Assembly (NCBI GenBank): GCA_965207945.1
Contig: OZ242303.1
Location: 1,488,001 to 1,552,000, forward strand
Source of the DNA: JAAOII01 sp965207945
GTDB lineage: Bacteria > Pseudomonadota > Gammaproteobacteria > CBDBNL01 > JAAOII01
Length of the DNA stretch: 64,000 nt
Direction: 5' to 3'
Part shown: one piece after another, positions 42,591 through 50,667 of the stretch
Position numbering within the stretch: position 1 is the stretch's first letter
How the letters are laid out: the number at the start of each line of letters is the position of its first letter
Made by a program: the position numbers and the translations under genes
Notes under the pieces: model-generated
Database searches by the model: none
The model's input: the letters and a program-made list of their open reading frames with translations, nothing else
What the model was told of the DNA's origin: nothing

Positions 42591-43511
42591 TTATACTTTT
42601 TCTACTTCAGATTTACCAAGTATGCCACTGGGACGAAAAATTAAGATCAGCACCAACAAACAAAAAGCGAATACATCCTTATAGTCAGTATTTATCAAAC
42701 CAGAAAATAAGGATTCTGACATCCCCAGAATAATTCCGCCCAATATAGCGCCAGGCAATGAACCTATGCCTCCCAGCACTGCGGCAGTAAATGCCTTAAT
42801 TCCAGTAACAAATCCAATATGAAAATCAAAAGAACCATAATTCAATGTAACCAAAACACCAGCAAGGGCTGCCATAGCAGCGCCAATTACAAAGACCGAA
42901 GAGATAATCCTATCCGTATTAACTCCGAGTATGTCTGCCATCACCCTATCCTGTTGGGTGGCGCGACATTGACGCCCTAAGGATGTTCTTTGGATAATCT
43001 GATTCAATGTTACCATCCCCACAATTGCAGCTATGACAATGAATAGTTGTGAGTATGTAATCTGCACAAAATTTTCCGCGCTACTCCCCAAGCGGATAGT
43101 CCCTTCAATCAAATTGGGCACTCCCTGAGTGCGCGCTCCTTGGGTTATCTGAATATAATTCTGCAAAAACAAAGACATGCCTATGGCTGAAATAAGCGGA
43201 GCAAGCCGAGTAGATTGCCGTAGCGGACGATAAGCAACTCTTTCTATGGTCCAGCCGTAGCAAGAGGTAACAACAATGGTAAAAATAAGAACCGCAAAAA
43301 TTATAAAAGGAGCCGACTGAATGCCAAATAAACTCAGAATTGCTATGCCAATAGCAGATACATAAGCCGCTACCATATACACATCTCCATGAGCAAAATT
43401 AATCATGCCTATAATGCCATAAACCATTGTATAGCCAATAGCAATTAGCCCGTAAACTGAACCTAAAATTAAGCCATTAAGTAGCTGTTGAAGCAGTATG
43501 TGCAAGTCCAT
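42591..43511 (-). CDS. livH: Branched-chain amino acid-type ABC importer permease LivH
   Basis: Membrane subunit, 306 aa, about eight helices. LLNGLILGSVYGLIAIGYTMVYG at the N-terminus and the coupling-loop region RATQQDRVMADILGVNTD are diagnostic. Separated from livK by 187 nt holding a terminator and 10-bp repeats. No Shine-Dalgarno is visible before the ATG. Confidence 0.93.
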   Translation of the reverse strand: MDLHILLQQLLNGLILGSVYGLIAIGYTMVYGIIGMINFAHGDVYMVAAYVSAIGIAILSLFGIQSAPFIIFAVLIFTIVVTSCYGWTIERVAYRPLRQSTRLAPLISAIGMSLFLQNYIQITQGARTQGVPNLIEGTIRLGSSAENFVQITYSQLFIVIAAIVGMVTLNQIIQRTSLGRQCRATQQDRVMADILGVNTDRIISSVFVIGAAMAALAGVLVTLNYGSFDFHIGFVTGIKAFTAAVLGGIGSLPGAILGGIILGMSESLFSGLINTDYKDVFAFCLLVLILIFRPSGILGKSEVEKV

Positions 43512-43555
43512 GATGATATTTTTTTATGATTGATTTAATTATATAAATACAAATA

Positions 43556-43635
43556 GTGTGTTTATCCGTGTGTTTATATAGCTAAACCAAGTATTAATAG
43601 TGATGAATAACGATGAATAGTGATGAAGAAAGATA
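43556..43635. repeat. Short tandem repeats between livK and livH
   Basis: GTGTGTTTAT is repeated at a 12-bp period (43556 and 43568), and the 10-bp unit AATAGTGATG occurs at 43596 and 43616 with a variant (AATAACGATG) between. Confidence 0.75.
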
Positions 43636-43648
43636 TTAAACAAATAAC

Positions 43649-43685
43649 CGCCCCTTAGCGCAAATCAAATAAGCACTAAGGAGCG
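43649..43685 (-). terminator. Hairpin terminator after livK
   Basis: On the minus strand a 13-bp stem with two G-U pairs (CGCTCCTTAGTGC with GCGCTAAGGGGCG) around an 11-nt loop, followed by GTTATTTGTTT. It lies 13 nt after the livK stop and before livHMGF. Confidence 0.75.
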
Positions 43686-43698
43686 ATTATAGATATTT

Positions 43699-44826
43699 CT
43701 ATAATTCTGAGTAGGTCCCGTCGTTTTTCCACTCATACATTACATAATCTGATACCTTGAGATCACCTTTGGAATCAAATGCCTTATTCCCCATAACTGT
43801 AGGGGTGTTGTTGGCTTTAATCCATGAACTCAACTTAGTGCCAGATTTCTCACCTTTATTTGCCTTCAAAGATGCCGCTATAACCTGCATAGCAGTATAG
43901 GCATAAAGGGTATAACCTTCGGGTTCGTATCCTGTAGCGCGGAAGTTTTTCACCAAAGCGGCTCCTGCTGGATTATTCTTCTGATTGCGGGGGTCAGCGC
44001 CGAAAGTCATAAGCGTCTTGGTAAGAAATTCCTTTCCACCAACTGCCTTAACAAAATCCTGAGATACTATGCCATCACCAGAGATAAACCAAGCATCAAT
44101 ACCTTGTTCGCGCATCTGACGCAATAAGGGACCTGCTTCAGAATGAAGACCACCAAAGTAAACTACGTCTGGCTTTTTAGAACGAATCTTGGTGACCAAA
44201 GCATTGAAGTCCTTTTCACCGCGAGTCAGACCTTCATACATAACCACTCTAACCTTGCGCTTTTTAAGTTGGTTGCGGGCTGCATCTGCCAGTCCTTGTC
44301 CATAGGTATCTTTATCATGGATAACTACCACTCGTTTAGCTTTCAGTTCATCTTTGATATAGTCACCAGCAACCTGTCCTTGTTGGTCATCGCGACCGCA
44401 TACGCGCATCACATTGCCAAGTCCGCGATCTGTAACCGTGGGATTAGTTGAAGCGGGAGTTATCATAAGAATGTCTGCTTCATTGTAAACCACAGAGGAA
44501 GGGATGGAACTGGAAGAGCAGAAGTGTCCTACAACCGCAGTCACCTTGTCTTTTTCCACCAATCTGTTTGCTACATTAACTGCTTGTTTTGGTTCGCAGG
44601 CATCATCGCCTTTTACTGCAACCAGCTTTTCGCCATTAATACCGCCAGCGGCATTTATATCACGAACTGCTTGTATTGCCCCTTTCCAAAGTTGCTCGCC
44701 AAAAGCGGCATAAGCTCCAGTGTGGGGACCAGATATACCAACCTTAATCGCGGCAGGCGATACTTGTGCTAATGCAAAAGATAACGATGCTAACGCAATT
44801 AATAATAATTTATATTGTTGTCTCAT
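43699..44826 (-). CDS. livK: Branched-chain amino acid-type periplasmic binding protein
   Basis: Type-I periplasmic binding protein, 375 aa, with a signal peptide (KLLLIALASLSFALA). VGISGPHTGAYAAFGEQLW and CSSSSIPSSVVYNEADILMITPAST are typical of LivK/LivJ; the Ser-Ser stretch binds the amino-acid carboxylate. I use the second ATG (44826) because GAGGT is 5-6 nt before it; the ATG at 44838 lies upstream of that site. It is the first gene of the operon. LivK fits the family; amide-binding homologues are an alternative. Confidence 0.92.
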   Translation of the reverse strand: MRQQYKLLLIALASLSFALAQVSPAAIKVGISGPHTGAYAAFGEQLWKGAIQAVRDINAAGGINGEKLVAVKGDDACEPKQAVNVANRLVEKDKVTAVVGHFCSSSSIPSSVVYNEADILMITPASTNPTVTDRGLGNVMRVCGRDDQQGQVAGDYIKDELKAKRVVVIHDKDTYGQGLADAARNQLKKRKVRVVMYEGLTRGEKDFNALVTKIRSKKPDVVYFGGLHSEAGPLLRQMREQGIDAWFISGDGIVSQDFVKAVGGKEFLTKTLMTFGADPRNQKNNPAGAALVKNFRATGYEPEGYTLYAYTAMQVIAASLKANKGEKSGTKLSSWIKANNTPTVMGNKAFDSKGDLKVSDYVMYEWKNDGTYSEL

Positions 44827-44843
44827 AATTGACCTCATAAATT

Positions 44844-44862
44844 TAATAATAATAATAATAAT
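44844..44862. repeat. (TAA)6 microsatellite upstream of livK
   Basis: An uninterrupted run of TAA units starting 18 nt before the livK start, in the 5' untranslated region. Such runs can slip and change expression; no evidence beyond position. Confidence 0.8.
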
Positions 44863-44966
44863 TTTGGGATTGCCTCCTTACCCATGCATAACATTATACA
44901 TATTCTTTGAATAATTAATGTTTATACTCTTTATATTTTAGGGAGTTATTTAGCAGGGTTATTTGC

Positions 44967-46349
44967 CTAACATTCTATGACATTAACTGCCAAGCCACCA
45001 CGCGCGGTTTCTTTATATTTATCCTTCATATCCTCGCCAGTTTCTCTCATTGTTTTAATAACCTTGTCTAAAGATACAAAATGCTCGCCATCTCCCCGCA
45101 ATGCCATACGAGTTGCATTTATGGCTTTTATCGCTCCCATTGCGTTCCTTTCAATACATGGCACCTGAACCAAGCCGCCAATAGGGTCACAAGTTAAACC
45201 AAGATTATGCTCCATAGCTATTTCCGCAGCATTCTCTACCTGATAGATGGTGCCACCCATTGCTTCGGTTAGTCCGCCAGCAGCCATTGAGCAAGCACTG
45301 CCAACCTCTCCTTGGCAACCAACTTCGGCGCCAGATATTGAAGCATTTTCTTTATATAAGATACCGATGGCTGCAGCAGTAAGCAAAAAATTAATAATAC
45401 TATCATCGCAAGCACCCTGGCAATAATGGTAATGATAATGCATAACCGCAGGGATTATGCCGGCAGCGCCATTTGTCGGCGCGGTCACCACTCTGCCACC
45501 AGATGCATTTTCTTCATTAACCGCGATAGCATATACATTAACCCAATCCATATCCGTTAGCCCTGGGCTAATCATATCAACCTGGGATTTATTTTTTAAG
45601 TCCTCATACAATGATTTAGCTCGTCGCCGCACCTTCAACCCACCAGGCAAAATTCCATCATTGGACATGCCATTTTTGACGCACTCTTGCATAACTTTCC
45701 ATATAGCCAATATTCCTTGTCTAATTTCTTTTTCGCTGCGCCAGGATTTTTCATTCTCCAACATAAGCTGACATATTCTAAGATTATGTTCCTTACAATG
45801 AGCTAATAATTCAACACAACTAGTAAATGGATAGGCAACCTTAGTGTCGTCTTCTTTGATGCGGTCAGCGCCTGCCGCTTTGTCATCCACCACAAATCCA
45901 CCACCTACTGAATAATAGGTTTTAACACATAGTTCTTTTTCTTTGTCATCATAAGCATAGCACATCATGCCATTGGAATGATAAGGTAAGGACTTACGTT
46001 TGTGCATAATAAGGTCCTTCTTCAAATCAAAGGATATTTTGCGCTTACCAAATAGGTTAATCTGCTTATTGCTTATGATAGCATCAACTCGTTGTTCGGT
46101 CAGTTGCGGGTCAACTGATTCTGGCTTTTCTCCTTCCAATCCCAACAGAACTGCTTTCTCCGAGCCGTGCCCTTTGCCAGTTGCTCCCAAAGAACCAAAT
46201 AACTCTACCTTAATACGAGCAGTTTTGTCAAGGAGTCCTTGTTGTTCAATTCTTTCGGCGAATAACCTGGTCGCCCTCATGGGTCCCACCGTGTGGGAAC
46301 TTGAAGGTCCTATGCCGATTGAAAAGAGGTCAAATATACTAATTGTCAT
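44967..46349 (-). CDS. sdaA: L-serine ammonia-lyase, single-chain [4Fe-4S] type
   Basis: Deaminates L-serine to pyruvate and ammonia with an oxygen-sensitive [4Fe-4S] cluster. 460 aa, E. coli SdaA size. The N-terminal FDLFSIGIGPSSSHTVGPMR and the C-terminal TCDPIGGLVQVPCIERN (cluster cysteines) are diagnostic; EVGCQGEVGSACSMAAGG is the third conserved block. It lies 5 nt after glyA, so glycine can be turned into serine and then pyruvate in one operon. Confidence 0.95.
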   Translation of the reverse strand: MTISIFDLFSIGIGPSSSHTVGPMRATRLFAERIEQQGLLDKTARIKVELFGSLGATGKGHGSEKAVLLGLEGEKPESVDPQLTEQRVDAIISNKQINLFGKRKISFDLKKDLIMHKRKSLPYHSNGMMCYAYDDKEKELCVKTYYSVGGGFVVDDKAAGADRIKEDDTKVAYPFTSCVELLAHCKEHNLRICQLMLENEKSWRSEKEIRQGILAIWKVMQECVKNGMSNDGILPGGLKVRRRAKSLYEDLKNKSQVDMISPGLTDMDWVNVYAIAVNEENASGGRVVTAPTNGAAGIIPAVMHYHYHYCQGACDDSIINFLLTAAAIGILYKENASISGAEVGCQGEVGSACSMAAGGLTEAMGGTIYQVENAAEIAMEHNLGLTCDPIGGLVQVPCIERNAMGAIKAINATRMALRGDGEHFVSLDKVIKTMRETGEDMKDKYKETARGGLAVNVIEC

Positions 46350-46354
46350 AATTT

Positions 46355-47596
46355 CTAAGAATAGACAGGATGTCTCTTACAAAGTTCCAGAACTTCAGAA
46401 CGAACTCTGGATATTGTAGATTCATCTTCTATGTTATCTAATAAATCGCATATCCACTCCCCTACTTGACTAACTTCCGCCTCTTTAAAGCCGCGAGTAG
46501 TGCAGGCGGGAGTGCCTAATCTTATTCCGCTGGTAACGAATGGTGATTGTGGGTCATTGGGCACCGCATTTTTATTAACTGTAATATTGGCGCGACCAAG
46601 TGTGGCATCTGCTTGCTTACCAGTTAAACCTTGAGAAATAAGATCTACTAACATTAGATGGTTCTCGGTGCCGCCAGATACAATCTTATAACCGCGCTCC
46701 TGAATTTTATCCGCCAAAGTAACAGCATTTTTCACCACCTGCTTTTGATAGTCAGTAAATTGTGGAGATAATGCCTCTTTAAATGCTATTGCCTTTCCTG
46801 CTATGACATGCATCAAGGGACCGCCTTGAGTGCCGGGGAAAACAGCGGAGTTGAACTTTTTATCCAATTCTGGTTGATTCTTTGTCAGGATGATGCCGCC
46901 ACGTGGACCTCTTAATGTCTTGTGCGTGGTGCTAGTTACAACATGGGCATGTGGTAGAGGGTCGGGATACTGTCCCGCAGCTATTAAGCCAGCAACATGC
47001 GCCATATCCACCAGCAAATAAGCTCCTATTTCATCGGCAATTTCTCGCATTATAGCCCAATCTACTTTGCGTGAATAGGCGGAAAATCCACCAATCATCA
47101 TCTTGGGCTTATGTTCGCGAGCAGCAGAACGCATTTGGTCATAGTCCAACATACCCTTGCTATCAACACCATAAAAGACCGAGTTATAAATTTTGCCAGA
47201 AAAATTAACCTTAGAGCCGTGAGTAAGATGCCCACCTTCAGCTAAGTTCATTCCCATAACAGTATCATGGGGCTCAACTAGTGCCATAAATGCTGCCGCG
47301 TTTGCTTGCGCTCCTGAGTGGGGTTGCACATTGGCATAGTCAGCGCCGAATAATTCTTTTACGCGGTCAATTGCTAACTGCTCAACAATATCAACATATT
47401 CACAACCACCATAGTATCTTTTGCCTGGATATCCTTCGGCGTATTTGTTAGTGAGCTCTGTCCCTTGAGCTTCCATAATACATTTACTCGTGTAATTCTC
47501 AGAAGCAATAAGTTCTATATGCTCTTCTTGACGTTTCTTTTCATTCGTGAGCGCTTTTGCTAACTCAGGGTCATACGTTTCAATTTCCTTAATCAT
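46355..47596 (-). CDS. glyA: Serine hydroxymethyltransferase
   Basis: PLP enzyme that exchanges glycine and serine with tetrahydrofolate. 413 aa. The PLP lysine is Lys226 in VTSTTHKTLRGPRGG; ASENYTS and LLVDMAHVAGLIAAG are conserved. An AGAGAGA sequence lies about 5 nt before the ATG. First gene of the glyA-sdaA pair. The 151-nt upstream region contains the 25-bp tandem repeat at the end of the next gene but no glycine riboswitch that I can see. Confidence 0.97.
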   Translation of the reverse strand: MIKEIETYDPELAKALTNEKKRQEEHIELIASENYTSKCIMEAQGTELTNKYAEGYPGKRYYGGCEYVDIVEQLAIDRVKELFGADYANVQPHSGAQANAAAFMALVEPHDTVMGMNLAEGGHLTHGSKVNFSGKIYNSVFYGVDSKGMLDYDQMRSAAREHKPKMMIGGFSAYSRKVDWAIMREIADEIGAYLLVDMAHVAGLIAAGQYPDPLPHAHVVTSTTHKTLRGPRGGIILTKNQPELDKKFNSAVFPGTQGGPLMHVIAGKAIAFKEALSPQFTDYQKQVVKNAVTLADKIQERGYKIVSGGTENHLMLVDLISQGLTGKQADATLGRANITVNKNAVPNDPQSPFVTSGIRLGTPACTTRGFKEAEVSQVGEWICDLLDNIEDESTISRVRSEVLELCKRHPVYS

Positions 47597-47706
47597 AAAT
47601 ATTTCTCTCTAATTTGTTAATAATCAATTTTAAATTTGCAAATATTTGGCAGCCGTTTAGTATATCACTTTAGTGCAATTATATCTACTATGTCTTAATT
47701 TATTAG

Positions 47707-47756
47707 AATTTACTGGGATTTACTATGCCTTAATTTACTGGGATTTACTATCCCTT
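47707..47756. repeat. 25-bp tandem duplication across a permease stop codon
   Basis: Bases 47707-47731 and 47732-47756 differ at one position (G727/C752 of the 47 kb block). The second copy includes the permease stop at 47748-47750; a decayed partial copy may precede at about 47690. Confidence 0.9.
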
Positions 47757-48596
47757 GGTCGCTCCCATGGTTAGTCCAGCAATAAACTGCTTCTGCATTA
47801 TAAAAAACAACATGACTGGAGGAACAGCCGCAATTACCGCTCCTGCCGAGAGCAATTGCCAGGATGCCACCCACTGACCTTTTAATGCATTTAGCGCTGC
47901 GGTAACTGGGCGCACCTCATCACTTTGCGCCAGCACTAAGCCCCAGAAAAAATCATTCCACACAAAGGTAAATATTAGAACAGATAGCGCTGCCAGTGCA
48001 GGACGCACCAAAGGAATTGTTATATGCCAGAAAATTTTAAACTCTGATACTCCTTCGGAACGAGCCGACTCAAATAATTCATGTGGCAGGGAAACAATAA
48101 AATTGCGCATAAAAAGGGTGCAGAAACCAGATTGAAAGGCGGCATGGAAAATTATCAAACCCCAATAAGTATCATACAATCCTGTACTAATTGTGAGATC
48201 ACGGACTGGAATCATAAGTATTTGGAAGGGGACAAAGTTGCCACCAACAAAAAGCGCAAATAACCAAATATTGAGGCGAAAGCGGTATTTTGCCAAAGCA
48301 TAACCTGACATGGTGGACAGGATAACCGCAGCGACTGTGGCAATAACGGAGATGAATAAACTATTCACCATATAACGCGCCATAGGGGTATCGGTTAAGA
48401 TTGTTATGTAGTTTTGGTAATACCATTTTTCAGGTAATCCCCAGTAATTACCCAGTTGAATATCTGCTAAAGAGCGGAAGGATGTCAAGATTATCGCCGT
48501 CAGAGGCATTAACCACAAAATTAATGAAAACCATAACAGAATGTGATATTTTCTTTGATGCCAGATAGAGCGGCTTTGAATAGGTTGTGGAAACAT
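47748..48596 (-). CDS. ABC sugar importer permease, MalG type (galactoside system?)
   Basis: Inner-membrane permease, 282 aa, six helices, EAA loop LFESARSEGVSEFKIFW. The ATG at 48596 follows the stop of the partner permease by 2 nt with AAGAG about 10 nt upstream; a GTG at 48626 would overlap it. No ATPase or binding protein is adjacent; the nearest are at 55307 and 52653 on the same strand, next to an alpha-galactosidase, so I infer they form one importer. Confidence 0.87.
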   Translation of the reverse strand: MFPQPIQSRSIWHQRKYHILLWFSLILWLMPLTAIILTSFRSLADIQLGNYWGLPEKWYYQNYITILTDTPMARYMVNSLFISVIATVAAVILSTMSGYALAKYRFRLNIWLFALFVGGNFVPFQILMIPVRDLTISTGLYDTYWGLIIFHAAFQSGFCTLFMRNFIVSLPHELFESARSEGVSEFKIFWHITIPLVRPALAALSVLIFTFVWNDFFWGLVLAQSDEVRPVTAALNALKGQWVASWQLLSAGAVIAAVPPVMLFFIMQKQFIAGLTMGATKG

Positions 48597-48598
48597 TA

Positions 48599-49456
48599 TT
48601 ATTGCTCTTGCTTTATCATACGCCACAAGAAGTAGCCGATATAAATCAGGGTTATTAAGAAAAGAACCGTAGCTATGGCAGCGCCATAACCAACCCTATA
48701 CGAGAATATGCTTTGTTCATACATAAAATAAGCCAACACGCTGGAGCTATTATAAGGACCGCCAGCAGTCATTATTGCCACCAAATCAAAGCTGCGCAGG
48801 GCACCGATTACCGTAACCACTATGGCAATGAATGTTACTGGTCTTAATTGTGGCAGCACTATATTCCACAGCATAGCAAAGCCCTTGGCTCCATCAATGC
48901 GCGCCGCTTCAATAACCTCACTGTTTACACTGGTGAGCCCTGTTAGGTACAAAATCATACAATAAGCGGTCTGGGGCCATAAAGCAGCAAATATTATGCC
49001 AAAGGTTACTAAATTCTCATCGGACAAAATGGAAATATTAACACCGCTAACCCATTCAATAAATATAGCCAATAAGCCAAAACGTGGGTCGTAAAACCAA
49101 CTAAAAATAACCCCAACAATTACCAGTGAAACGACAAAGGGAAAGAAAAATAATGATTTTGCCAGGCGGATACCACGCACTTGCTGATTAAGAAATAATG
49201 CCAATGCCAAGCCAAACACTGGTGCCAACATCAAGAGCACAAGCCATAAGATATTGTTCTTGATGGATACCCAAAACTGAGGGTCTTCTATTAGTTCTGC
49301 ATAGTTGCCAAAAGCTACAAAATCTTTCTCACCGATACCATCCCAGTCATAAAAGCTTAGGATAATACTATCAAAAATTGGATAGACCACGTATACGGCA
49401 AACAATAAAATTGCTGGCAATAAGAACACAATTGGCGCTAGGCGATATGTATTCAT
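48599..49456 (-). CDS. ABC sugar importer permease, MalF type (galactoside system?)
   Basis: Inner-membrane permease, 285 aa, six helices beginning with PIVFLLPAILLFAVYVVYPI; coupling loop EVIEAARIDGAKGFAML. Pairs with the downstream permease. Upstream on the same strand is azlCD, an unrelated amino-acid exporter, 32 nt away, so these permeases may depend on a promoter before azlC. Confidence 0.88.
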   Translation of the reverse strand: MNTYRLAPIVFLLPAILLFAVYVVYPIFDSIILSFYDWDGIGEKDFVAFGNYAELIEDPQFWVSIKNNILWLVLLMLAPVFGLALALFLNQQVRGIRLAKSLFFFPFVVSLVIVGVIFSWFYDPRFGLLAIFIEWVSGVNISILSDENLVTFGIIFAALWPQTAYCMILYLTGLTSVNSEVIEAARIDGAKGFAMLWNIVLPQLRPVTFIAIVVTVIGALRSFDLVAIMTAGGPYNSSSVLAYFMYEQSIFSYRVGYGAAIATVLFLITLIYIGYFLWRMIKQEQ

Positions 49457-49488
49457 AACAGGTAATTATAACATTATTTAATTTATTA

Positions 49489-49821
49489 TCATATTAGCAG
49501 TAAATTTAATAATGAGTAAGAGGCAATGCTCAGTAGCACCGTGGTAATTATACTGCGGGTAACAAATGCGACAATCAGGGCGATTATGCCAGCCACCTCT
49601 CTGCTATTTAACCAAACAAAAATCTGTGTGCCTGTTCCGTTGAGTAAGTCATCCATTAACAGTGCGGCAATGATGGCTGGAACCGCATAATTTAACCATT
49701 GCAACACAACAACAGGCGGCTTGAATCTGTTTATCACCAATAAGGGAAGCACACGCGGCACTATAGTAACCGCCATACAGCCGATTATCAGTAGCAGGAC
49801 TTCGGGGCGAACTGTCATCAT
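49489..49821 (-). CDS. azlD: Branched-chain amino acid exporter small subunit AzlD
   Basis: 110 aa, about three to four helices. VTIVPRVLPLLVINRFKPP is the family signature region. The start overlaps the azlC stop by 4 nt (ATGA). With AzlC it forms a LIV-E type exporter for branched-chain amino acids or analogues. It complements the Liv importer 6 kb away. Confidence 0.85.
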   Translation of the reverse strand: MMTVRPEVLLLIIGCMAVTIVPRVLPLLVINRFKPPVVVLQWLNYAVPAIIAALLMDDLLNGTGTQIFVWLNSREVAGIIALIVAFVTRSIITTVLLSIASYSLLNLLLI

Positions 49822-50540
49822 GATTTATTGGGGCGAAATACTATGCTTGCTAAAGTTGCCGTGATAATCGCGGCAAGCAAAGGAGTGGCGACGCTGTGAT
49901 AGGTGAAATTCAATAAGGTAGTAACTACCACTGCGCTGGATATAACAAAGATACATGGAATAAGACGAGGAAAATTAACTGCCAGAAGCATAAGTATTGC
50001 CGCATACATTGCTGGTAAGGCAAAATCCAAGCCCAATGCATCTATGCCTTGTAGGTCTTCACCAACATAAGCCCCCAAAATATTGCCTGTGCACCAGCCA
50101 CTATAAGCGGTAAAGTTAAGGGCGATAACCCAGCCGCCTCTATCAAGCACTCTGCCTTGTATATTAGCAGTTGCCACCGAGAAGGTTTCATCGGTTAGCC
50201 AAGCCCCTATGATAAACCTAGTGCGGGTTGGCAACTTGATAGTTGATGGCGCTATAGCTGCAGAATAAAGAAAATGGCGGAAGTTAAGAAAAAAAATGGT
50301 GGGTAGTAAAACCAATGCTCCAGCAGAATATAGCTGAGCGAATACAAACTGCGCCGAACCAGCAAAAAGAATCAGTGATAATAATCCTACCTCGGCAACT
50401 GACATCCCAGCAAGATTACCAGATATGCCGGCAGCAAAGCCGATGCTGACATACCCTAAAACTATGGGAATTGCCGAACGCATTCCTTGACGCGGGCTAT
50501 TTATATCATCAAGATATTGCTTTACTGAAGTCTTTGACAT
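49818..50540 (-). CDS. azlC: Branched-chain amino acid exporter large subunit AzlC
   Basis: 240 aa from the ATG at 50540 (an upstream frame to 50579 lacks family residues). RSAIPIVLGYVSIGFAAGI and LFAGSAQFVFAQLY are typical of AzlC/YgaZ, with about seven helices. On the minus strand TATAAT (50553-50548) ends 7 nt before this ATG and no Shine-Dalgarno is seen. Divergent from the GH42 gene. Confidence 0.88.
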   Translation of the reverse strand: MSKTSVKQYLDDINSPRQGMRSAIPIVLGYVSIGFAAGISGNLAGMSVAEVGLLSLILFAGSAQFVFAQLYSAGALVLLPTIFFLNFRHFLYSAAIAPSTIKLPTRTRFIIGAWLTDETFSVATANIQGRVLDRGGWVIALNFTAYSGWCTGNILGAYVGEDLQGIDALGLDFALPAMYAAILMLLAVNFPRLIPCIFVISSAVVVTTLLNFTYHSVATPLLAAIITATLASIVFRPNKS

Positions 50541-50592
50541 AATTGGTATTATAGAATAACCGCGCCTATATAGCCACATATAATCATATCCA

Positions 50593-50663
50593 TTGACAAG
50601 GTAAATTATCTTGTAAAATATTGAGTAATATTTAAATTATATAACTGGAACTATATAACTGGA
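50593..50663 (+). promoter_or_regulatory. Putative promoter and direct-repeat operator before the GH42 gene
   Basis: Consensus TTGACA (50593-50598) is followed after 15 bp by TAAAAT (50614-50619), a slightly short spacer. Downstream TATATAACTGGA occurs twice at a 14-bp period (50638-50649, 50652-50663), ending 4 nt before the ATG. The repeats could be an operator or a slippage product; TATAAC in the second copy is also a possible -10. Confidence 0.45.
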
Positions 50664-50667
50664 CTTT

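Noticed and set aside
44844..44862. TAA run as a phase-variation switch for livK
   Set aside because: It lies in the leader outside the reading frame and no matching promoter spacing is visible; slippage effects are only speculation.
47597..47747. Glycine riboswitch before glyA
   Set aside because: No conserved glycine-aptamer core or expression-platform hairpin could be recognised; the region holds the tandem-repeat end of the permease gene.
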